A stretch of 41,734 nt of DNA from Bifidobacterium ruminantium DSM 6489. Its GTDB lineage: Bacteria > Actinomycetota > Actinomycetes > Actinomycetales > Bifidobacteriaceae. Shown one piece after another: positions 35,550 through 41,734 of this stretch (its first letter is position 1; each line of letters begins with the position of its first letter). Position numbers and translations under genes: made by a program. The notes below the pieces were generated by a model. The model ran no database searches. It worked only from the letters and a program-made list of their open reading frames with translations, and had not been told where the DNA came from. The stretch is taken from assembly GCF_000770925.1 (NCBI RefSeq), contig NZ_JDTK01000019.1:1-41734 (forward strand), read 5' to 3'.

Positions 35550-36638
35550 ATGGCGTATGGGGAGATGACGGCCGCCGATCGGAAGCGGCTGGACGAAGGC
35601 GATCAGGCCAAGACGGTGAGAAGCTGGAACGGGAACAACAACCCGTCCGCGACGGACTGGATGCTCACGGTCTCGGCGGAGCAGAACGGCAGGGAGATCA
35701 CGGAGGCCGATCTGGTCGATGCGTTCGAAGACTGGAGCTGGATGGGACAACGGGAGGAAGGCGGCCATACCGGCTACCGGCACTACCAGCTGTTCATGCA
35801 GGCGACGAGCCGGATCAGGCTCTCGACGGTTCGGGCGCGTCTTGAGAAAAGGCACGGCATCCATGTGAATTACATCGAGCCGAGACGCTATTCGGTGGCC
35901 TCCTGCGTGGCCTACGTCTCGAAGAAGGAGACACGTCAGGCGGGGCCGTTCATCCACGGCGATTTCGATATGCACGAGGATCAGGGCAAGCGAACCGATC
36001 TGGAGGAATTGCGTGACGCCGTGGTGAAGGGCGCTTCGGTGAACGAGATACTGAACGACCCGGAATTGAGTCTGAAGGCCGCTCGCTTCATGCCGTGGCT
36101 TGAGAAGATGGTGGGGGCACGGCAGGCGGCCCGTTTCTCGCAGGAGGACCGGGAAGTGACTGTGCATTATCTGTGGGGCAAACCGGGGCTGGGCAAGACG
36201 AGAAGCGTTCTTGATGGCGACCGGTCGCAGATTTTTCGTGTGACGAATTATGAGCATCCATTCGATGATTACTCAGGCCAGTCCACGCTGGTTCTGGACG
36301 AGTTCGCCGGGCAGTTGCCGTTCCAGCTGCTGTTGAACGTGCTTGACCGGTACCCTTGCAAGTTGCCGTGCCGATTTCATGACACTTGGGCTGGTTGGAC
36401 CACCGTGTGGATCATCAGCAACAAGCCGCTCGAACGGCAGTACCAAGACGTGGAGCCACAGGTCAGGGCCGCCCTTGATCGGCGAATCACGACCAACGAG
36501 GAGTTCAAGTCGGACGAGGAGTTTGCCGCCATCGTGGCACGGGCCGAAGCCGAGGTGAACGAGGATCTGGCCTTCTTGGAAACGCTTTCCGCCCAGCCGG
36601 ATTGGGACGAAGAGCCAGACGGCGAGGATTGCCTGTAG
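35550..36638 (+). CDS. rep: CRESS-type replication initiator (HUH endonuclease + SF3 helicase)
   Basis: A 362-residue Rep with the two-domain layout of circovirus and related CRESS replicons. Endonuclease: motif I WMLTVS (37-42), motif II RHYQLF (77-82, fewer His than the classical HUH), motif III AYVSKKE with Tyr122 and Lys125. Helicase: Walker A WGKPGLGKT (209-217), Walker B TLVLDEFAGQLPF (247-258, with the FAG/QLPF step typical of circovirus Rep), and motif C WIISNKP (287-293). The expected role is nicking the origin and rolling-circle replication. Such Reps are known on bacterial plasmids, including one reported in Bifidobacterium pseudocatenulatum (p4M). GGGAGGA is upstream of the ATG. 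Nothing in the frame looks broken. Confidence 0.92.
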   Translation: MAYGEMTAADRKRLDEGDQAKTVRSWNGNNNPSATDWMLTVSAEQNGREITEADLVDAFEDWSWMGQREEGGHTGYRHYQLFMQATSRIRLSTVRARLEKRHGIHVNYIEPRRYSVASCVAYVSKKETRQAGPFIHGDFDMHEDQGKRTDLEELRDAVVKGASVNEILNDPELSLKAARFMPWLEKMVGARQAARFSQEDREVTVHYLWGKPGLGKTRSVLDGDRSQIFRVTNYEHPFDDYSGQSTLVLDEFAGQLPFQLLLNVLDRYPCKLPCRFHDTWAGWTTVWIISNKPLERQYQDVEPQVRAALDRRITTNEEFKSDEEFAAIVARAEAEVNEDLAFLETLSAQPDWDEEPDGEDCL

Positions 36639-36716
36639 CCGATTCTTAGCCCGATCCGCGCTTGAGATGGGGCGTATCAAGATCGGCTTCTACCGGCATC
36701 GACCGGCTAAGGTATC

Positions 36717-36736
36717 GCAGGTTCCCGTGAACCTGC
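36717..36736. other. Small perfect hairpin after rep
   Basis: GCAGGTTC pairs with GAACCTGC around a four-base loop in the 212-base gap after rep. Function unknown; possibly a replication or termination signal. Confidence 0.4.
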
Positions 36737-36784
36737 ACGCGGTTTCGAGGCATCGGGACCATAGGCAGAACTCGACCGCATACG

Positions 36785-36822
36785 ACAGGGGTGGGCACGC
36801 CGCAAGGCATGCCCACCCTTGT
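36785..36822. terminator. Bidirectional terminator between rep and the surface protein
   Basis: A 17-bp stem (36785-36801 with 36806-36822, two wobbles) closed by a GCAA tetraloop, between two convergent genes. Short T runs follow on both strands. Confidence 0.8.
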
Positions 36823-36850
36823 CAGTTCTCGGAAACCGAGCCACCCCACC

Positions 36851-38434
36851 TTAGCGGCGGGCCTTGCCCGCCACGAGGAAACCGGCGGCCAGCACGACCA
36901 GCAGAGCCAGCATGCCGGCGACACCGATCACGGACGCGCCGGTCTTGGACAGATCGGACTGCTCGTCGTTCTTGGACTCGGACTTCTTGTCATCCGCAGC
37001 CGGCTTGTCATTGGCAGGCTTGTTGTTGTTGGACGGTTTGTTGTTGCCGCCATTGTCCGGCTTGCTCGGTTCGACCGGCTTCGAGGGAACGGTCTCGGCC
37101 TTCTTCAACCCGGCCTGGGCGTCCGCCAGCGCCTTCACGGCGGCGTCCACATCGGCCTGCGAGGCGTCCTGCTTGGCTGCGACGGCCTTCGCGTCGGCCA
37201 GCGCCTTGGCGAACGGAGTCCACGAGTCGGCGGTGTAGTCCTTCTCGGCCAGCTTGCCCGCGGCATCGACCGCGGCGGTCAGCTTGGACTTGTCAACCGG
37301 GGCCGGGGCGTCGCCAACGGTCACCGGGGTCCACGCCTGCACCGTACCGTTCTCGTCCTGCACGCTGATCTTGTGCTCGCCGGCGGGCAGGCCGGACGGA
37401 ATCACCGCGTCGAAGTAGTACTTGCCGGTGGACGCTTCCTTCTGCACCCTCACGAACGGGGCACCGTCGGGGCTGGTCAACGCCTGCGGCTCGGAATAGA
37501 TGTACGCGTACCAGAACAGGCTGTTCGCGTCCGCCTTGCCCTTCGCCTCGGCCTTCAGATTGTCGACGTACACGCGGGCGGTCTGTCCGGGCTCCGTGTG
37601 GCCGTTTGCGACATCCAGCTTCGTGTCGGTCTTTGAGGGCAGCGCCTCCTCCGGCTTCGCCACCGGCTCAGCCTTCGTCGTGAAATCGGAAATCGGCTTC
37701 GCCGTCCGTCCAAAGTTGATGGCGGAGCCGTCCTTCAGGACGATCCTCATGCCCGCATACAGGGAGCGGACATCCACGGGCTGGTCGTACGCGTTCGAGC
37801 AAGCAAGGCTTGCCCCCGTGGGATCGGCAAGCTTGCACACATTGCCAGTCTTAGCCATGAGTTTCCACCACGTGTCGGTGTAATCGCCAAAGCCGGGAAG
37901 ACCGTCAGTATTGCCGTACGTCGTGTTTGACTGCAGGCCAATCACCGGCATCTGCACGGTGCCCGAGGCGGCATGGTTCCACATGCCAGTGTCATATGAT
38001 GAGAACATCTGTCCAGTCGCGTAGGACTGGACGTCTTCGCCCAGTTTAACCGGCCACGTTTTCGTGCCGAATATGCTCTGATACGAACCGGAGGTCAGAT
38101 CGCCATCGGAGGTGCCTCCCGAGCAACTTATTAACGAGCTGAACCCTGGAAATCCTCCGAATTGCGGATCTTTAATGGGTTTGATGCTCGTGACCCGCAT
38201 GACCTCGACCGCGAAGCACACGCTCTGCACCTTCGGCAGAATGCTCGGATCGATCTGGTAGTCGAACGACACGTTCGCCGTATGTGCTCCGACGTCGGAT
38301 ACGGCCGGCGTGCCGACCTTGGTACTCCCAAGATCGCCGTAGTAGTTCTCATCCGCGTTCGCGGTGGCCACACCGCCGAACAGTGTGCACGCGGCCACGG
38401 CCAACGCGGCCATGGCTTTACCGAAACGTCTCAT
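36851..38434 (-). CDS. Sortase-anchored surface protein with FIVAR domain
   Basis: A 527-residue secreted protein. Residues 1-28 are a signal peptide (basic start, hydrophobic core, likely cleavage ANA-DE). Residues 30-380 are an unknown extracellular part rich in Gly/Ser/Thr with several Cys. A FIVAR-like helical domain follows (about 383-444), then a Pro/Lys/Asn-rich wall-spanning stretch, an LSKTG sorting motif (495-499; Ser replaces the usual Pro), a membrane helix and a basic tail. Such proteins are covalently linked to the wall and often bind glycans or host matrix. It is cargo of the integrative element, transcribed toward rep. A run of ten C/G lies 70 bases upstream. AAGGGA precedes the ATG. 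Confidence 0.85.
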   Translation of the reverse strand: MRRFGKAMAALAVAACTLFGGVATANADENYYGDLGSTKVGTPAVSDVGAHTANVSFDYQIDPSILPKVQSVCFAVEVMRVTSIKPIKDPQFGGFPGFSSLISCSGGTSDGDLTSGSYQSIFGTKTWPVKLGEDVQSYATGQMFSSYDTGMWNHAASGTVQMPVIGLQSNTTYGNTDGLPGFGDYTDTWWKLMAKTGNVCKLADPTGASLACSNAYDQPVDVRSLYAGMRIVLKDGSAINFGRTAKPISDFTTKAEPVAKPEEALPSKTDTKLDVANGHTEPGQTARVYVDNLKAEAKGKADANSLFWYAYIYSEPQALTSPDGAPFVRVQKEASTGKYYFDAVIPSGLPAGEHKISVQDENGTVQAWTPVTVGDAPAPVDKSKLTAAVDAAGKLAEKDYTADSWTPFAKALADAKAVAAKQDASQADVDAAVKALADAQAGLKKAETVPSKPVEPSKPDNGGNNKPSNNNKPANDKPAADDKKSESKNDEQSDLSKTGASVIGVAGMLALLVVLAAGFLVAGKARR

Positions 38435-38464
38435 GGCATTCCCTTCTCTTAGAGATTCTTCACC

Positions 38465-38489
38465 GCAAGAGACGAAGCGGGTCTCTTGC
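38465..38489. terminator. Hairpin upstream of the surface protein
   Basis: GCAAGAGAC pairs perfectly with GTCTCTTGC around a seven-base loop, between the integrase stop (38544) and the surface protein start (38434). It may end the integrase message or sit in the surface-protein leader. Confidence 0.55.
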
Positions 38490-38504
38490 TCCTCAAAAAC
38501 GCTA

Positions 38505-38514
38505 CCCCCCCCCC
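38505..38514. repeat. Homopolymer C10 (G10 on the coding strand)
   Basis: Ten C in a row upstream of the surface-protein gene. Runs of this length are prone to slippage, and poly-G/C runs switch surface structures in bifidobacteria. Confidence 0.8.
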
Positions 38515-38543
38515 GCGGACTTAGCGCCCCGATTCTCGTCTTA

Positions 38544-40277
38544 TCAGTAGTCGAAGCCCGTTTCGGGGATGGCGTCGGCCATCATGTGGCCGTAGCGCTG
38601 GAGCGTGAAGGCGGCGTCCTTGTGGCCGAGTTCCCGCGCGACGATGGGCAACGGCACCCCTGCTTGGATTCTGCTCGAGGCCGCGTAGTGTCTGAGCGAG
38701 TGATGGGTCCAGCCCTTACGGGTCTTGCTGTTGACGCGGTTGATGGGCCATTCGCCGTGGATCTGCGCCACGTAGTCGTAGATCAGGGCGGACTGCTTCA
38801 TGTAGTTGGATGGATGCTGGTAGCCGCCTGTGCCCTCGGGAATCGATGCGTCATACGGCCAGTTGGGGTCTATGGCGAACTCGCTCTTGGAGGGGATGCC
38901 CCTGCTGACCGAGGGGAACAGCAATAGGTTCATGAACGCGTCGATCTCCTCCTGCATGGAAGGCTTGCCGGTACGGGGCATGGTGGTCCAGAGTTCGTCT
39001 AGGTGACGCCAGTAGAGCCAGCCGAGTGGTGTGAAACCCGCTTGCCAGAGGGTGCGGGCCTCCTCGTCCGTGGCGGTCCAGAGACTGACTTGGGGGTCCG
39101 CGAAGCGGGGTATGACCCCGGCGATCTGGGTGCGGTGCGTCCCGAGTCCGAAACCGTTCCAGTTGGGTAGGAAGGCGGGTATGTGGACGATTCTATCGTG
39201 GTCGTACTTCGGGGTGGTCAGGCGCATCTGTCCCGCCCCGCCTCGTGTGATCTGCTCGCACACGTGGGTTTCCCCACGCCAGGCGGATTCCTCGCGTGGC
39301 TGGCCGAGCTGGTAGCGCAGGGCGACCTGCTCTCTGGTGAGAATGTGTCTGACTCGTAGGGCGAGGACCTCGCCGATGCGCAGTCCGCCGCCGGCACCCA
39401 ATGCGGTGATGAGTCCCACGCGGCGGCAGATCATGGCCTTGCGGTTCATGAAGGCCAGTCGGGTGGCGTGGCGATTGGCGTCATCCTTGATTTCCTCCGG
39501 TTTTTGATAATCCGGGTAGATGGTCTCGAACGGGACTCCGTTCCTGAAGCAGGTGTCGTCCGGCTGGGTGAGGCCAAGGCCCGGGGCGAAGGACATGCGG
39601 CGCGCGGACCGTTTGTGGGTGGCGGATTCGGGATTCCAGACGGTCACGGCCGGGTCGTCCAGCGGATTCTGCTGGAGCGTGCCGTAGGCGGTGATGATGA
39701 ACGAGGCGACGAGTTTGGAGGACGGGATGTCGCCTCTGGCGACGTAGTCCCTGCGTTTTTCGTTGCGGCTGGATCTGATGACGATGCAGTCGGCGTAATG
39801 GTCGGCCGGACGATGGGTCCAGTTTTCGGCCTGTTCGAAGACGCCCTTGATGATGCGCTTGACGAGTATTGGGAACTCGACGCCGCTGACTTGGATGGCG
39901 CGGATGGATCTTTGCCCGATGGCGGTGATGGACTGTTCGCCGATTTCCGGCTTGATGAAGCGCTGGTAGACGTAGACGTAGTTGGCGGCCGTCTGCTCGG
40001 CGATCTGGGGCTTCTTGGCGTCCATCCACGAATGGAAGCACTCATCGAAAGTCGGAGGGCGCACGCCGGACTCCGAATCCGGAACGTAGTCGCCCAGTAT
40101 CTCGGCGGCCTTGGCCTTGGCGCTGTCGAGGCTGTCTCCGCCACTGGTCTGCCGACGCTTGCCGGTAACCGGGTCGGTCCATATCACGCGCCATCTCGGG
40201 AATCTCTCGGTGGGCGGCAACGCGTTCGCTCTGCCGTTCAGGATCTTGATGCTTTTCCGTGCCATACCAACCGCCAT
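38544..40277 (-). CDS. Tyrosine recombinase (integrase)
   Basis: Site-specific recombinase of the phage-integrase family, expected to catalyse insertion and excision of the element. The C-terminal catalytic half has the first Arg in GGLRIGEVLALRV (about 300), the HxLR box HHSLRHYAASSR, ELGHKDA and the nucleophile region LQRYGHM near residue 562. At 577 residues it is long for the family (usually 350-450), with a middle part (about 210-270 and 345-430) that I cannot align. The start is uncertain: ATG at 40277, ATG at 40265 or GTG at 40301; TGTGTAA sites overlap the start, so the integrase probably controls itself. It lies at the right end of the element, facing inward. Confidence 0.9.
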   Translation of the reverse strand: MAVGMARKSIKILNGRANALPPTERFPRWRVIWTDPVTGKRRQTSGGDSLDSAKAKAAEILGDYVPDSESGVRPPTFDECFHSWMDAKKPQIAEQTAANYVYVYQRFIKPEIGEQSITAIGQRSIRAIQVSGVEFPILVKRIIKGVFEQAENWTHRPADHYADCIVIRSSRNEKRRDYVARGDIPSSKLVASFIITAYGTLQQNPLDDPAVTVWNPESATHKRSARRMSFAPGLGLTQPDDTCFRNGVPFETIYPDYQKPEEIKDDANRHATRLAFMNRKAMICRRVGLITALGAGGGLRIGEVLALRVRHILTREQVALRYQLGQPREESAWRGETHVCEQITRGGAGQMRLTTPKYDHDRIVHIPAFLPNWNGFGLGTHRTQIAGVIPRFADPQVSLWTATDEEARTLWQAGFTPLGWLYWRHLDELWTTMPRTGKPSMQEEIDAFMNLLLFPSVSRGIPSKSEFAIDPNWPYDASIPEGTGGYQHPSNYMKQSALIYDYVAQIHGEWPINRVNSKTRKGWTHHSLRHYAASSRIQAGVPLPIVARELGHKDAAFTLQRYGHMMADAIPETGFDY

Positions 40278-40278
40278 C

Positions 40279-40298
40279 TGTGTAACATGAATGTGTAA
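40279..40298. repeat. Right-end TGTGTAA arm sites
   Basis: Two direct copies of TGTGTAA (40279-40285 and 40292-40298) next to the integrase start, the same word as in the left-end cluster. About 70 bases remain to the host junction, with only AT-rich sequence. Confidence 0.65.
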
Positions 40299-40368
40299 CA
40301 CAGCCAGAATAACACAGCAGAAGCCTTGTATTTCAACGATTCTAGCTATTCTTATGATAGTTTAATCA

Positions 40369-40514
40369 AGACCGCTTCGATCATCGGCACCTTCCTGGTC
40401 GCCACGACCACGTCGATCACCGGCAACGCTTCGGTAGGCGTGCTTTCAATCGCCATCCTGCTGGCCGTCGCCCTCGTCTTCCTGCTCCTGCAGAAGGACC
40501 CGACGCAAGCGTAA
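40369..40514 (+). pseudogene. Displaced 3' end of the UMF1 transporter
   Basis: Codes for KTASIIGTFLVATTTSITGN onward to LQKDPTQA and a stop, the same final ~48 residues as the transporter at 32084-33427 but with different DNA. It has no start of its own and is the downstream half of the site split by the element. Its first 31 bases (AAGACCGC onward) equal 41704-41734, so it may itself be the end supplied by the second insert. Confidence 0.85.
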
Positions 40515-40631
40515 TGTCACCCATCAATCAGCAACAGGAATGCCGAAGCAGCAATAAAACAGCAGACCCTACCGCCCGAGCCGCGACCTGAAACAATTTA
40601 GCCCTGCACAACGCACATATTTTGACAGGGT

Positions 40632-40662
40632 GGTAGTTGTTGCAGATTCTGCGACAACTACC
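40632..40662. other. 14-bp hairpin in the gap before the toxin gene
   Basis: GGTAGTTGTTGCAG pairs with CTGCGACAACTACC (one wobble) around three bases, in the 308-base gap 40515-40822. TTGACA stands just before it (40622-40627). It could be a terminator for the toxin operon read from the other side or an operator; the rest of the gap shows no gene I can support. Confidence 0.5.
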
Positions 40663-40822
40663 GTTGGCAAATCGAACGCTACAATCAGAAACTTTCAGAA
40701 TATGACGCAACGTCGACCACAAAACCTTCACATATAAGCGGACTGTAGAAAGACATCCGGCCATCGCAATTGTGCACTGGTTCACAGTGAATACCCCGAA
40801 CCAGTTAGACGGCAGAACAGAA

Positions 40823-41212
40823 TTACAGCCACACCTGCTCTTCAGGCTTTACCTCGCCGACCGCATTGGCCACACGTATGGCATCATTCCGACTCAATCT
40901 ACCGGTGAATCCCTGTAGATCCAACCGGCGGAACCGCACCAGCTGCGCGCAGCGAGCGGTCGTCAGATGGGTAAGCCCGGCATGCTCATACTCAGGCAGT
41001 TGTACATCGCCCGCCCCACGCCAGGTTGGATTGCTGGTCAGTTTCACAGCCACTCCGCCGTCATCGTCGGCTTGTATGACGATGGCGGCCACGTAATGGT
41101 TGCGTGATTTCGTCGTATCATCCTCGAACCGCACCCGCATGCGATACACGTCGAAGACATGCAATTGCTCCGGAACCGGCATCAATTCCGGAATATCATG
41201 ATTATTCGCCAT
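40823..41212 (-). CDS. PemK/MazF-like toxin of a type II toxin-antitoxin module
   Basis: A 129-residue protein downstream of the antitoxin, overlapping it by 11 bases, as toxins usually are. The core, VYRMRVRFED then YVAAIVIQAD, TSNPTWRGAGDVQLP, GLTHLTTARCAQLV and a C-terminal GRLSRNDAIRV, follows the SH3-like barrel of PemK/MazF ribonucleases. Sequence similarity is loose, so the ribonuclease activity is inferred. The ATG at 41212 lies inside the end of the antitoxin frame; an in-frame upstream start at 41245 is less likely. Confidence 0.7.
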   Translation of the reverse strand: MANNHDIPELMPVPEQLHVFDVYRMRVRFEDDTTKSRNHYVAAIVIQADDDGGVAVKLTSNPTWRGAGDVQLPEYEHAGLTHLTTARCAQLVRFRRLDLQGFTGRLSRNDAIRVANAVGEVKPEEQVWL

Positions 41213-41525
41213 CGCGCCACGCCTTGGGCAGTACGGCAACGCCATCGGCGCCCCGGCTTGGATTCAACACCATGGCGTTCGGCACTTCGACCACCGGATA
41301 CCCCTGTTCGTCGACCCCACGGTACGTAACCCCATTGGCGGCAACATGTCCCGCGCGAGGCAGCACGGGTTCAGGCGCCTTCACCTCGAACGGAATGCGA
41401 CGCTGCGACACCAACTGCACGCTGGCCATATTCACGAACGTATTGAAATTCAATCCCATGGAATCAAGAATGGCGTTCACTTCGGCTTTGAGATCATCAT
41501 CCATGCGAACAGTGGTAGTGCTCAT
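41202..41525 (-). CDS. RelB/DinJ-family antitoxin
   Basis: A 107-residue protein starting MSTTTVRMDDDLKAEVNAIL with GLNFNTFVNMASVQLV, the ribbon-helix-helix DNA-binding unit of RelB/DinJ antitoxins. The C-terminal half (from about 45) is longer than usual and should bind the toxin. It is first in the operon, so it would bind its own promoter. AAAGGA is six bases before the ATG. Confidence 0.85.
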   Translation of the reverse strand: MSTTTVRMDDDLKAEVNAILDSMGLNFNTFVNMASVQLVSQRRIPFEVKAPEPVLPRAGHVAANGVTYRGVDEQGYPVVEVPNAMVLNPSRGADGVAVLPKAWRDGE

Positions 41526-41546
41526 AATAAATCCTTTCCAAAGCCA

Positions 41547-41575
41547 ATTGTATTACTAATGACTTCTTTTCTCAA
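41547..41575 (-). promoter_or_regulatory. Promoter of the toxin-antitoxin operon
   Basis: On the minus strand TTGAGA (41570-41575) and TACAAT (41547-41552) are exactly 17 bases apart, 22 bases before the antitoxin ATG. This is the best matching promoter in the window. Confidence 0.75.
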
Positions 41576-41635
41576 TATAATCCGTAGGATGCTTAACGCT
41601 TTTGCATCATGACCTTGACATCGGGACAATCCCGC

Positions 41636-41688
41636 GTGAAACCAATCTCTGACTTTGCGCTCATCAGCTAAGGGTTCCCCGGTTTCAC
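41636..41688. repeat. 8-bp inverted repeat near the right end of the second insert
   Basis: GTGAAACC (41636-41643) and GGTTTCAC (41681-41688) flank 37 bases. A CGGGA/TCCCG hairpin precedes it (41622-41634). Possibly part of the insert's end signals; function unknown. Confidence 0.35.
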
Positions 41689-41703
41689 TATTGTTTCTTT
41701 CCT

Positions 41704-41734
41704 AAGACCGCTTCGATCATCGGCACCTTCCTGG
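41704..41734 (+). pseudogene. Third copy of the transporter 3' end (cut by window edge)
   Basis: The last 31 bases repeat 40369-40399 exactly, beginning at the same base (AAGACCGC). It probably continues as the original host 3' end beyond the window. Confidence 0.8.

Larger units (their letters stand above)
33281..40368. mobile_element. Integrative element with CRESS-type Rep, tyrosine integrase and surface-protein cargo
   Basis: About 7.1 kb inserted in the 3' end of the transporter gene. The left edge is the switch to a diverged transporter end; the right edge is the point where displaced host sequence resumes (AAGACCGC at 40369). Contents: integrase arm sites, small proteins, an excisionase-like HTH, a replication origin, rep, a sortase-anchored protein and an integrase reading inward. 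No relaxase, FtsK/Tra ATPase or Zot-like morphogenesis gene was seen, so it looks like an integrated plasmid rather than a conjugative element or filamentous phage. The common core between the two junctions is very short (CAA). Confidence 0.85.
40369..41703. mobile_element. Second 1.3-kb insert with a toxin-antitoxin module
   Basis: Sequence between two copies of the transporter 3' end. It lacks an integrase or rep, so it must have been moved in trans or be a remnant. The first 146 bases are a transporter end; the rest holds a toxin-antitoxin pair in AT-richer DNA. Confidence 0.6.

Noticed and set aside
33281..40368. Reading the element as a filamentous phage
   Set aside because: It has a Rep, small membrane protein and a large signal-peptide protein, but no Zot-like ATPase, and the large protein has a wall-sorting signal.
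40528..40785. 85-codon minus-strand frame in the second insert
   Set aside because: No ribosome site, no resemblance, crosses the hairpin at 40632-40662.
41615..41690. tRNA-like look of the insert end (GGTTCCCC and an 8-bp arm)
   Set aside because: No acceptor stem, anticodon arm or D arm can be drawn.
1..41734. CRISPR arrays, rRNA and tRNA genes
   Set aside because: No regularly spaced repeat array and no cloverleaf with tRNA consensus words found by reading.

Overview
The window looks like a Bifidobacterium chromosome segment (high-GC actinobacterium). Supporting signs are the coaD / DivIVA-like / DUF177 / rpmF / rnc block, the ffh - rpsP - khpA - rimM - trmD block, recG - rpmB, actinobacterial-length proteins with acidic low-complexity inserts, and a replication protein of the kind known from a Bifidobacterium plasmid. 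The species cannot be fixed from sequence reading alone.

Layout. 1-4381 (minus): rph, rdgB and two tandem FemX/MurM-type peptidoglycan-bridge genes whose 3' 778 bases are identical. 4585-9994: pncB, a DUF3039 gene, then coaD, a SepIVA/DivIVA-like coiled-coil gene, DUF177, rpmF and rnc. 10233-12680: ilvB-ilvH (acetolactate synthase). 12802-14967 (minus): an ABC-F ATPase. 15361-18677 (minus): a purine group of guanine deaminase, an adenine-deaminase-like gene broken by one base, and a class I glutamine amidotransferase. 18778-26029 (plus): cysS, ffh, rpsP, khpA, rimM, trmD, with a membrane-anchored EEP-fold protein on the minus strand between ffh and rpsP. 26089-31788 (minus): rsmD, recG, rpmB and a large TPR protein. 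32084-33427 (plus): a UMF1-type MFS transporter.

The accessory part starts inside the 3' end of that transporter. A 7.1-kb integrative element (about 33281-40368) carries small proteins, an excisionase-like HTH protein, a replication initiator with HUH endonuclease and superfamily 3 helicase motifs of the circovirus/CRESS type, a sortase-anchored surface protein and a large tyrosine recombinase. Just upstream of rep lie a cloverleaf-like nested inverted repeat and two 21-bp direct repeats that look like a replication origin. Clusters of TGTGTAA repeats at both ends look like integrase arm sites. The element brings its own diverged version of the last ~48 codons of the transporter, so the host gene stays open.

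The displaced transporter 3' end follows the element (40369-40514), then a second 1.3-kb insert with a RelB/DinJ-like antitoxin and a PemK/MazF-like toxin, then a third copy of the same transporter sequence at the window end (41704 onward). The transporter 3' end has therefore been used at least twice as an insertion site. The integrated CRESS-Rep element and this stacked arrangement are the most interesting parts of the window.
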